A stretch of DNA of 60,027 nt from NCBI GenBank assembly GCA_000733355.1, contig JNVV01000064.1, positions 1 through 60,027 on the forward strand. Reading direction: 5' to 3'. The stretch is from Falciphora oryzae. Taxonomy: Eukaryota > Ascomycota > Sordariomycetes > Magnaporthales > Magnaporthaceae. The notes below the pieces were generated by a model that searched no databases, had not been told where the DNA came from, and saw only the letters and a list, made by a program, of their open reading frames with translations. The position numbers were made by a program, and so were the translations under genes. This document shows, in pieces, positions 10,480 through 20,684 of the stretch (its first letter is position 1; each line of letters begins with the position of its first letter).

Positions 10480-11807
10480 GGTAGCTGTGGTGTCTGTCTG
10501 TTGAGGGGGAGGAGGCAGGCAGCGTTCGAGCTGTGCCGGGCCTGAGACGTTCAGGTAGAGGTAGGCTTTGATAGCAGCAGACAAGCCGAAGTGCTCAACT
10601 GTCAGCTCTCGAGGCGAAACCAGTAGCAAGTTGAGTTCTCGTGCGGACAGACGAGCCCAGGTGAGCACGGACGGTGGATAGGGCGAGCGCCTTCAAATAT
10701 GACCTCGACAGTCTCCGCCCTGCTGCGCCTAGCCCGGGCCTGCGCTGCACTCTGTAAATGCACGCTGACAATGGTGTGGGGCCACAGTGAATTGGCTTCC
10801 TTGCCCTACCATGTCCTTCTGCGGACCTCGGCCAATGGGGCCGGTGCGTGGTCGCCGTTTCTGGCGATGGTGACCGTCGGTGCATTCTTTGTTAGACGCC
10901 GGCCAGAGTGCCAGCCCAGTGCCAGCCAGAGGACAGGCTCCCTGTGCGTGGCTTCCCCGCGGTACGCAGGCGGGCCAGGCCGGGCGAGGGGCATCATCCC
11001 TGTGCGAGGGCGTCAAGCGTCAAGTTGAACGAACAAAAGAAAAGTCAACGAGCCAAGCGACGCCCGATCGACTCGCGCGAGCCAGGCCAGCTGACGGCGC
11101 TGGCTTATGCCGGCCCAGCCACGGGACCATGATTGGGCCGAAACAGCACAACCGCCCGGAATGCTGGAGATGCTGGAGCGGCGGCCATGGACAGGGTCCC
11201 TGCCCCGCGCCTGGAAACCGAGGCGAGGTCAGCAGGCCGCCTTGGCTCCCCAGGTTTTACGTCACAGCTTCTGCTTTTGCCAGTAGCTCAAACATGTCGT
11301 AATGTGCACTGTTACTAGCGTGTCGGGATCATGGCAGGTCGTTGGCTGTTCCTGGGAAGGAATGCAATGCCGCCGCTTGGGGCGCTGGCGGTGGCTGGCC
11401 TGCGCCGCAAAGCCGAGAGTAAGCGGCAGCCGCAGCAAATCCGGGGGCTAGTTCCGCCCTGTGCGGGACGGGACTCACTCTGGAAGCTCAGCCGCCAGCA
11501 GTCCGTCGTCGGCACTGTCTTGAGCTGACTGTTACGCAATTGGCCGATCCCCTTGGCCTGAAGTCGGGTGTTCTGTGCTGGCATCGTCAGTATGGGAGGT
11601 GCTCTCTGGTAGGCGGGCAATAATACAGCTGAGACGTCCAAACAGGGGCTTCATCAAATGCATTCGTAAAACATGGACCAGACCAGACCCGGCCTTTTAG
11701 GTGACATCCCAGACTCCGCGGCATGAGCACAAGAAGTAGCAGATCGTAAAGAGGCCAAAAAAAACAAGACAGAGAGCTCTATTTCTTGTTCTCCCTCCCC
11801 TGCTCGT
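10480..11807. other. Intergenic region, no gene seen
   Basis: About 1.3 kb between two minus-strand genes. Frames on the plus strand (10699-11302) are short and show no domain or intron structure. Confidence 0.55.
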
Positions 11808-13647
11808 CTAGTGGCCATGTCCGTCGTCCTCCTCCGCCCTCTGCTCTGGGTCCAGCTTGATGAGCGTGTCGATGCGCATGATGCTGATGCACGCCTCGAC
11901 GGCACTCTTGAGCTGCCGCACCTTGCTGATGCTGGGCTCCAACACACCCGCCTTGATCTGGTCCACCAGCTTTCCGCGCGCCAGGTCAAGGCCATAGTTG
12001 CGGTAGCCCTTCTTGCGCGCTACCACGCGCTCGTCCTCATTGGCGTCGCCGCCCTCCTGCGTCCGCTGTGAAAGGGCGTGCCGCGCCCGCAGCTGAGCCA
12101 CAAGGTCCGACGCATCCTTGGCCGCGTTAACACAGAGGGTCTTGGGGATCACCAGTAGCGATTGCGCAAACTCGCCGATGGCCAGCTGCTCCCGCGACCC
12201 AACCGTGCCCGCGAACTCCTCCAGGTAAATATGCAGTGCTGTTTCAACTGCGCCGCCTCCCGGTACGATGCTGCCGCTTTCCAGCGTCCGCTTGACCGCG
12301 CACAGCGAATCGTGCACCGACCGCTCCATCTCGTCCAGCTGGAAGTCGTTGGACCCGCGGAGGATGATGGAGGCCGAGGAGTGCGTTTTGGTGCCCTTGA
12401 TCAGGATGCACTCGTCGTCCGAAATGCGCTCCTGTGCCACTTCGTCGGCATGGCCCAGGTACGACGGCTCGAACTTCTCGTCGCCGTTGAGGTCCGACAG
12501 CGTGCTGAGCAGAGTAGCGCCCGTTGCCCGCGCGATGCGGCGCAGGTCCTCCTTTTTGCAGCGGCGCACCGCCATGGCCCCACGCTCGACGAACAGCTTG
12601 AGGCAGAGGTCGTCGATGCCCTTGGTCGTCAGGATCACGTTGGCGCCGGCCTTGAGGATCATCTCGATACGCTCGATCACCATGCCTGCCTCGCGTGCCC
12701 GGATCTGCTCGAGCTGCTGCGGGTCGTCGACCGTGATCTGCACGCCCAGCTTCATACGCTCCTTCTGGAAGTTGATGTCGAGCACCGCGATCTTGGCGTC
12801 CGTGATACGCGTCTTCATGGCCTGTGATGCCACAGTGCAGTTGAGAGCGTAGCCCTTGACCAGCACCGACTCGAGCGAACCACGGCCGTGGGCCTTGAGG
12901 ATGTTGACGGCCTTGACCGGGTACTTGGTTTCGTTGCGGTTGTTGGTGGTTTTGACGGCTTGTAGGGCGTCGACGACCATGTTGGCGAAAAAGTCCGAGT
13001 CGGCGCCGATAATCTTGCTGGACATGGACGTCTTGGCGATGTTGAGCAGCGACTCGCGTCCCAGGTTCTCGACCTTGACGCTGACGTTGTCGTTCATGTA
13101 CTTGACCGCCTCACGCAGCGCCAGCCGGTAGCCCGTGATGATGGTCGTCGGGTGTATCCGGTTGCGCATCAGCTCGTTCGCCCTCCTCAACAGCTCCGCC
13201 GCGATCAGCACCACCGACGTAGTTCCGTCGCCCACCTCTTTATCCTGTTGTTGGGCCAGGTCCACCAAGATCTTGCCGGCGGGGTGCTCAACGTCTAGTA
13301 AGCTGAGGATGGTGGCGCCGTCGTTTGTGACCGTGACGTCCTGTAAAGTCGGCATGTCAGCGTCGTGGTGTGTTTGAAGGAACGAGGGGGCCAAGGACGC
13401 ACGCCGATATCGTCCACCATCATCTTGTCGAGACCGCTCGGGCCGAACGAGCTCTTGACAACATTCGCGATGGCCTGGGTTGCAAGGACTGCGGTAGACA
13501 GAAACGTTAGCCCATGCTTCCTCCAACTTCCCCAACCCAGTTTGTTCTGAGGGCCTCACCATTCTGATCACGGATATCGGGGCCCGAAATCTTCTGGCCG
13601 CCGAGGAACAGCGTGCCGTTCCCCGGCTGCGCAAACATCGATGCCAT
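11808..13647 (-). CDS. cct1: T-complex protein 1 subunit alpha (CCT1), cytosolic chaperonin
   Basis: Three exons on the minus strand (13560-13647, 13403-13488, 11808-13340) give 568 residues. Introns 13489-13559 and 13341-13402 have GT-AG ends, and the phases join cleanly. The protein has the group II chaperonin signatures: [27 protein letters not shown] and [20 protein letters not shown] in the ATP-binding equatorial domain, an apical domain in the middle, and VPGGGAVE near residue 410. The N-terminus ([18 protein letters not shown]) and overall match point to the alpha subunit. It forms part of the eight-subunit TRiC/CCT ring that folds actin, tubulin and WD40 proteins in the cytosol. It is transcribed away from the prolyl-tRNA synthetase gene. 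Confidence 0.95.
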
Positions 13648-14323
13648 GTTTGAAAAAGGATCAGGACCCGAGCTGCAGCTGGTTTGGGGTATCAAGAAGT
13701 CGATGCAGCACACCAGACAGCAGCCTTTCCGTAGTGGAGGCCTTCTGGGTTGTTGTGACGGCAGTGGGGGGAGCAGCAGAAATTCAGTTTGCAGTGCCTG
13801 CTCCAAGCTGTTCGCCGCCACCGACCGCCTTGCATTTGGGGGATTTGGAGCTCCATCAGGCAGCGGGCAGCCGCACGGCCCAGGGGGGGACTTTTTTTTT
13901 TTCGGCTGGTGCAGTTGTTCCATCCCGTCGTGACGGATCTGACAGGGATCTGGCATGCAGTTCGACCTCCTCATTGGCCGAGCCCGAACATTTTAAGCCA
14001 CAGCCCACAGCTCGAGTCGTCCCCTGTGGCTGCCCCACGAAGACCTCTGCCCCTCCATCAAGCCGAGCCCCTCCATTTCGCGCGAGTCTTTCGCGTGCGG
14101 AATGCGGGGCACAAATTGGGAGGTCGGCACAACCACCACCGGGTGAACCACCCAGCCGCCATCTCCCCGGCCTGAGTCAACATTTTGGGGGACAGGGCAG
14201 ATATCTGGCGACCCAATTCGACGCCTGGTGCGACCCCGAGACTGTTTCAACCCTCCTCCACGACCGACAACGCAATCCCCGACGACAGCCCCGCAGCAAA
14301 CCGCAGCAAAGTCCGTCGCAGCC
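13648..14323. promoter_or_regulatory. Divergent promoter region between cct1 and prolyl-tRNA synthetase
   Basis: 676 bases separate the start codons of two essential housekeeping genes that point away from each other. It contains a short T run at 13890-13902. No obvious TATA box was seen on either side. The frame that is open here (13641-14561) has no domain. Confidence 0.6.
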
Positions 14324-16090
14324 ATGGCCGACAACGAGCAGCAGCCGCCGGCGGCCGCCGGCGAGCAGTCGACCGAGCCGTCCAAGAGCGCGCTCAAGAA
14401 GGCCGCCAAGGCTGCGCAGAAGGGCACTGAGAAGGCCGCCAAGGCCGCGAAGCAGATGCCCGTCCAGACCAAGAAGACGGACGACATCATCGGCATCACC
14501 GTCTCCAAGGACGACAACTTTGCCCAGTGGTACCAGGAGGTCGTGCTCAAGGCCGAGATGATCGAGTACTACAACGAGATCTCGGGCTTCTACATCCTGC
14601 GCCCCGCCGCCATGTTCGTGTGGAGCCAGATCCGCAAGTGGTTCCAGGAGAGGATCGACCTCATGGGCGTCGAGGAGACCAGCTTCCCCATGTTCCTGTC
14701 CTCCAAATCGCTCGAGAAGGAGAAGGACCACGTCGAGGGCTTTGCGCCCGAGCTGGCCTGGGTCACCAAGGCGTAAGTTTTGGTTCAGATATCTCGGCGC
14801 GTGTCTCTACATTCTGGACCCGAGAAACTGACTTTCTGCCGCTCCAGTGGTGATAAGGACCTCGAGGTCCCCGTCGCTGTCCGCCCGACGTCGGAAGCCG
14901 TCATGTACCCCTACTACGCCAAGTGGATCCGAAGCCACCGCGACCTGCCGCTGCGCCTGAACCAATGGAACTCGGTCGTGCGCTGGGAGGCCAAGCAGAC
15001 CACCCCCTTCCTGCGCGCCAGGGAGTTCCTGTGGCAGGAGGGCCACACCGCCCACCTCTCCGAAGAGCTGGCTGGCAAGGAGGTGCTGGAAATCCTCGAG
15101 CTGTACGCCGGCGTCTACGAGCAGCTGCTCGCCGTTCCCGTCGTGCGCGGCAAGAAGACGGAGAACGAGAAGTTTGCCGGTGGCTACTACACAACCACGG
15201 TCGAGGGTTACATCCCCTCCAACGGCCGCGGCATCCAGGGCGCCACGTCGCACTGCCTGGGCCAGAACTTCAGCAAGATGTTTGACATTACCGTTGAGGA
15301 CCCGGCCAAGCAGGGCGGTCACTTGCACGTCTGGCAGAACTCGTGGGGTCTGTCAACACGTGTAATTGGTGTCATGGTCATGATCCACGGTGACGACAAG
15401 GGCCTGGTTCTCCCGCCCCGCATCGCCAGGATCCAGACCGTCCTGATCCCTGTCGGCCTCACTGCCAAGACCACGCCCGAGGAGAGGACCAAGCACGGCG
15501 AGAAGGTGGAGGAGATCAGGAAGACGCTCAAGGACGCCGGCCTGCGCGTCGAGGCGGACCTGCGCGAGGGCTACACCCCGCCATGGAAGTTCAACGACTG
15601 GGAGCTCAAGGGCGTGCCGCTGCGCCTGGAGTTCGGCCCCAAGGACGCCGCCAAGGAGGTCGTGAGCTATGCGCGACGTGACACTGGCGAGAAGGGTACC
15701 ATCCCCATCGCCGACCTCACCACCAAGGTCCCTGAACTGCTCGAGACCATCCAGAAAGCCATGTACGACAAGGCCGATGCCGCCTTCCGGTCACACCGGC
15801 TCGTCCTCTCCGAGTGGGACAAGGTTGTGCCCGCGCTCGACTCCAAGAACGTCGTGCTCATCCCCCACTGCCTGGACGGCAAGTGCGAAGACCACATCAA
15901 AGACATCACCAAGGGCAGCGGCGTGGAGCTGATGGCCGACGGCCAAAAGGCGCCGTCGATGGGCATGAAGAGCCTGTGCATCCCCTTTGAGCAGCCCGAG
16001 GGTGGCATCGTCAAGGGGGAGACCAAGTGCCTGAGCCCTGACTGCGACAAGCTCGCCGAGACGTTTGTCATGTTTGGCAGGAGTTACTAG
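14324..16090 (+). CDS. Cytosolic prolyl-tRNA synthetase (eukaryote/archaeal type)
   Basis: Two exons (14324-14772 and 14848-16090) with a GTAAGT...CAG intron give 563 residues. The class II synthetase core begins near residue 50. It includes the motif 2 region RPTSEAVMYPYYAKWIRSH with the downstream FLRAREFLWQEGHTAH, then THCLGQNFSKMFDI and the anticodon-binding domain. The C-terminal zinc-like domain ends CLSPDCDKLAETFVMFGRSY, with the terminal tyrosine typical of eukaryotic and archaeal ProRS. It attaches proline to tRNA(Pro) in the cytosol. The first 45 residues are an Ala/Lys-rich helical extension (SALKKAAKAAQKGTEKAAKAAK), probably for tRNA or protein binding. Its gene is divergent from cct1. 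Confidence 0.95.
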
Positions 16091-16941
16091 TCCATGTTCC
16101 ACCAACCTCCTGCTGTGATGGCCTCCTAGCGCCAGGGTCCAATAAGAGCGTGCCGTTGTCGTTTGGGCGGCAGGCGCATCCGATCTTCCTTCATGTGACG
16201 GGTCATTCACTTTCTTCCGAAATTTTTACCTCCCCCGACCCGAAACTTTTAGCTGTGGCGGCAGCGGGCGGAGTAGCAATTCCGGGGCTATAAGGCATGA
16301 TTTGTGGCACTTTTCGAGCGGGCGTGGTGCTGGGATGACAGAAAAGCTGCAGCGAACTCGTAGTTTCTATTTAGATACCTCTCCAATTTCCCTTCTTCTC
16401 TTCAAAGGACGCCCTCCCCTCCTTGGCCCATGTTCCTCCAACCTCGCAGTAGTTGACCTTTTTGTTGACCTGTGGCAGAGAGCCTACCACGACGATCAGC
16501 CAGTACGTCGTTTCCAGGGTACAGCTGCGTGACTGAACCGGCATGGAGCAGGCACCCGACCATCAAACACCAAGCCCGCCAATAGATTCAGCTCAAGGCC
16601 ATTCTGGGTGAACACTTGGTCCGATATTTTGTGCGGTGTCCGTTAAGCCTTGCCTTTGGTGTTGAATCGTCGGGAAGTTCTCGGCGGCTGTGCTGCTCGT
16701 CGTGCATTCCATATCCTTCCGCCCTTGCTGTGACTGGGTGATGCGCTCTGCTGGCAGTCCCGGGCTTGTGAACAGCGGCGCCAGAGAGCGATGCGCCTGG
16801 TCACTAGTAGCAACGTAGAGCATATATATCAACAGCCGAATGATGCAGCACCCTTATTGCTTTCCACCTCTCCCTCTGCTCCATAGGACTATTTCGCCCG
16901 TTGACACTGTCAGCAACGTCGCAAGTATAAACGCAACGACG
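16091..16941. other. Intergenic region
   Basis: About 850 bases holding the 3' region of the synthetase gene and the upstream region of a possible small gene. No domain-bearing frame was found. Confidence 0.55.
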
Positions 16942-17238
16942 ATGTCCGACATTATCGCAGCAGCATACGGCACCATCGTCGGCATCACAGTCGGTGCCGT
17001 TGTCGTCGGGTCTTTGCTGGGTGCTTGCCTCGTCCTGTTCGCCCGTCGCAGGGCAGGCATGCGGGCAAGGCTTCGTCAAGCGAGGGCGGCGAGGAGCCGC
17101 GGGCGACTTAGAGAGCCACTCCCTGAATCCAATGCAAGGACGAAGGATACCACCGATCCAGGATCAGCCTCTCCGCAGGCAGAGCTGAACGCCACGCCGA
17201 CGCCGCTGGAGCTGACGACACACCAGGGTCTGCTGTAG
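16942..17238 (+). CDS. Possible small single-pass membrane protein
   Basis: 98 codons from the ATG of MSDIIAAAYG. One strong hydrophobic helix (about residues 7-32: IVGITVGAVVVGSLLGACLVLF) is followed by a dense basic stretch (ARRRAGMRARLRQARAARSRGR) and a polar tail. This is the pattern of a tail-exposed membrane protein, with positive charges just inside the membrane. There is no homology I recognise, the frame is open 34 codons further upstream, and short GC-rich frames can arise by chance. Confidence 0.4.
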   Translation: MSDIIAAAYGTIVGITVGAVVVGSLLGACLVLFARRRAGMRARLRQARAARSRGRLREPLPESNARTKDTTDPGSASPQAELNATPTPLELTTHQGLL

Positions 17239-17748
17239 GTCCCTCCGTCACAGTCTGCCGCCAGCCTAGGTCTATACAACACTAACACGAAACAACAATT
17301 AACGCTCAGATGCGGCCGAACCCCGGACTCATCCATTGCCAGCCCTGTCTCAACCATGGTTCCTGCCGTGGCGCGCACTCGGGACAGAAATGGCCTTGTC
17401 TCGCGATTACCAAAAACGGCGCTGTCGAGAAGTTGTCCGAGATGGGGGCTTGACTATAAACCGTGTGGTTTTGATGATGCTTGTCAAGGGGTATCGTTTG
17501 GGACTACCTATTGTCCTCTTATCAGCCTGCGCTGTTCCTTTTCTAGAAATTGTTCTCAAACAGATCCTGATTTGTATTTGGATCAACACGATCAGCTTGT
17601 AGCCCGTCTCCAATCAAGTGACTTTGTTCTGTTGCTTTCATATTCGAACGTGGCTTTCTTCCAGCATGGCTTTTTATTCGTTCGAAACCCCTATGCGCCA
17701 CGCTACCTATTACCAAACCCGCAACAGTCGCTGCCTATTATTGTGATT
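17239..17748. other. Intergenic region
   Basis: About 510 AT-richer bases downstream of the small frame and of the convergent membrane-protein gene. No gene is supported. Confidence 0.55.
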
Positions 17749-19126
17749 TTATACAGCGTTTGCCGCCCCGGCGTGACGCCCATCGTCCCACCCCCTAAAC
17801 ACCCCGTGGGAAATCACGAGACCCCCCTCGTCCTTGTGCCGCCCGTCGCTCGACACGCTGACCGAGTTGCCCATGATGATGCCGTCGGCCGAGAACGTCG
17901 TCAGCTGGACCTCGCTCCCCCTGCCGGGCACGGCCCAGGCGCCGAAGGCGGCGTGGTTGGTGTCGCGGTGGTGGTGGTGGCGGCTGTTCCGGTTCGTGCG
18001 GCTGGCGGCGGTCGAGCCGCCCGTGCCGCCCGACGGCGCCTTTTTGTTGTTGTCGCTGCTGCTGCTGTTGTTGTTGTTGTTGTTATTGCCGTTGTTGTGC
18101 CCGCTGAAGTGGTTGCTGAGCTTCTGCGCCGTGGCGCGCCACGTCCTGGTTGCCAAGGGGCGGAGGGCCATGCAGGCCACGACCATGATGGACACGGCGA
18201 ACTCGGTGGTCGCCCAGACGTCTGGTGGCGCGGGAGTGTCAGTCTCGTTACGGGGAATCTAATGAGCGACCGGGTAGAAACAACTTACAGACTGAGATGT
18301 AGTTGCCGGTGTACATCATGGAGATGAAGCGGCCCGAGCTGACCATCATGGTGATGATGCCGAGCGAGAAGACGACGACCAGGCCGATTTTCTGGCCGCC
18401 GCCTAGGGAGTTTACTTTGCGCAGGAGGGGGATCGGGAGGAGAAATACTGGTGATTTCGATGGCATGGATGTTAGCGCTATGCGTCAACTTGGAACAACC
18501 AGACCGGCCCAGTTCCCGAAGCGCCACGTACTCAGAGCTTCAATGGTGATGCACATGGACCAGTTGCTGACCATCAGCGTGGTCGACGCAAAGGTCGAGC
18601 AGGTGTCGGGTCCCACGGACCAGTTCACCGAGGGGTCCTTGCCGCACCAGAAGGTGTCGGTGAAGACGGTGATCAGGACCGCGACGACGGTCACGGCAGT
18701 GACGAAGTAGAGCCCCGCGCGCAGGGCCCTCTCGTGGCGGGGGATCAGCTGGTAGTAGATGGCCAGCATGCTGAGCTTCGGCAGGTACAGCCCCGCGTCG
18801 AAGAAGTAGTTTGTCGCAAACCGGATCCTGCCCAGCTCGACGCCGACCATGTCGAAGTCGGACATGGCGCCCATGCGGTAGGTGAGGGTGTCGCAGACGA
18901 CGAGGCCCAGTATGCTCAGCGCGGCCAGGACCAGGAGCAGGTCGGATATGACGATGGCGAGCAGGTGGGCGTGCTTCGCCTGCAGGCGGACGGCCGCCCT
19001 CAGCCCGACGAGTATCCAGGCGAGCGAGAGCATGAGCCATTCAATGACCTGGAAAGGCGTGTCAGTAGGCGGGCACTTTGGAGAGGAACGAAATAATCTT
19101 ACCATGACTTCGCTTGGCTGCACCAT
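17749..19126 (-). CDS. Fungal rhodopsin-like (PTH11-related) seven-helix integral membrane protein
   Basis: Four exons (19103-19126, 18532-19048, 18289-18447, 17749-18221) give 390 residues. The introns (54, 84 and 67 bp) have good GT-AG ends and CTGAC/CTAAC branch sites. The first exon encodes only eight residues. Seven hydrophobic helices are seen. Family-typical features are VGLRAAVRL after helix 1, DTFWCG and GPDTC in an outer loop, LLPIPLLRKV at the start of helix 6, and ACMALRPL after helix 7. There is no CFEM domain. The C-terminal tail is polar and contains an Asn/Ser tract (NNGNNNNNNNSSSSDNN). Relatives include Pth11-type receptors that sense surfaces or chemicals, but most such proteins have no proven ligand. 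Confidence 0.85.
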
Positions 19127-20684
19127 GGTGAGGGTCTCTCTTGGTGAGCTGCCAAGTAGGGTCTCCAAGCCGGGATCGGCTGCGCAAAGCGAGGGTTTCT
19201 CAACGGGCCTCTCCGGAGCGAGAAACCAGAACCAGGGACGATCAAAATGGGCAGGACGTCCGTGTTTACATGTATGTGCCTCGAGCCACGGGGAACAGGG
19301 CGCTAGCTCATGTGACCGCACTAGAGGATGTACAGCGAGTCGTCAAGCCCGGCCTAGCGGCTTAGGCCTAAACCTAAACCCAGCCTTCTGGCCGAAGGGA
19401 CTGGTCGCTTTCGAGGGCGCCACGGCGCAAAACCGGGGTGGTGTGAGGTTGCTTCGGTCGGTCGAGATTCTGCGCGCTAGCTTCCTCTGGGCGCCCCCGG
19501 GTTGTTGACTCGCGGTTCCGGAGTTGTGATTCGCACCAGCCAAAAAGCACGCCATCCGGAGGAGGAGGAGGGGCACCCCGCTGCTGTGACCCAAGTGCGT
19601 TTCTGGGCACCGCCGGCTCCGGGCCTTTCGAAACTGCAGGGTGTCGCTGCCGAGGTGTGGTTTGCAGATCAGGGTTTCCAGCAATTTTCTGATGAGGGGA
19701 AAACGACTGGGAGGGAGCACGTCTCGCAGATAGCAGTTCAACTTTGAGGCGCCAAGCTTCTGTCAAGTGTTTCCTGCCAAGCAGCGATTTTAGAAGATCT
19801 CGCCGCCAGTGTTCGCGATCCCGGTCTGGACCTTTATTGTTTGCTAGTTCGTTGGCCATTAGTCTAGGGCCTTGGTTTAGCCAGTGCGCCTCCCACCATC
19901 TTGGGCGCGATAACTAGTGATAGAGACTATCTTGGAACTAGACGCCATGTCCCCTAACAACTGCATATGTTTGATGACAGACGATTGTTATTCATCAGCA
20001 AGTTTAGCCACCATCGCACGATGTTCTTTTCTTGCCAGCTTACTAGGCGTCTCCGTCCTGTCCTCCATCGGCGGCGCTGGTGCTAGTCCCAGGCCCGAGC
20101 TCCCAGCCCACAGACACGATCTGGCACAACCATGGCAAGATCCGATCAAGTGTGTGAACAGCTCGGACACCCAATTGCGACAGCACTCTACCCCCGCCTC
20201 GGTGTTTGACTCTTGGGCGAGGGGCAAAGCCCGATCCAGGCATGCCCCGGCACGCTCACCTAAATTTAAATGAGAGCCGGTTTGGTGGGGATCAAGTCGA
20301 TCGGCCTCTCATAGGTCACCGTGCCCGGGTCCCGGCAGGCAGTCGGTTTTAGGTTTTGGCGAGGGGAACGGGATGCCACCACCCAGAATGGATCCTCGAA
20401 CTTGATCTCCCGTTTTCGTTTTCCGTCAGCCCGGGAGGCGGCCCAGGTGCCACATCCGCCAGGCCTTTCTTGGAGACAGAGTTCGAACGTGCCTGACACG
20501 GTTCCGTTTGTGTTTTCCATGTTTTTATACGTAATGTGCGGTCCCCTATGCCCTTTACCCTTGTTGCGGTTCAAAATCCCGCTCGCACATGATCCCTACT
20601 GGCAGGCACAAAGGAATTCCATACACACACACATATATATACGCACACATCTGCAGAATAAGAGAATGCATTCCCTACCCCGTT
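19127..20684. other. Long intergenic region between two minus-strand genes
   Basis: About 1.56 kb. It contains a short run resembling CCTAAA repeats (19367-19381) and low-complexity GAG repeats near 19560. Neither strand gives a frame with a domain. It could hide a degraded element, but no terminal repeats were recognised. Confidence 0.5.

Noticed and set aside
13641..14561. 306-codon plus-strand frame across the cct1/ProRS spacer
   Set aside because: It overlaps exon 1 of the prolyl-tRNA synthetase in another frame and is very rich in Ser, Arg and Pro; this is a shadow frame.
19362..19383. Short CCTAAA-type run resembling telomere repeat
   Set aside because: Only about two imperfect units, and not the TTAGGG repeat of fungi; too short to call an interstitial telomere.
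19127..20684. Possible transposon relic in the 1.5 kb spacer
   Set aside because: No terminal inverted or direct repeats, target duplication or transposase/reverse-transcriptase motifs were found by eye.
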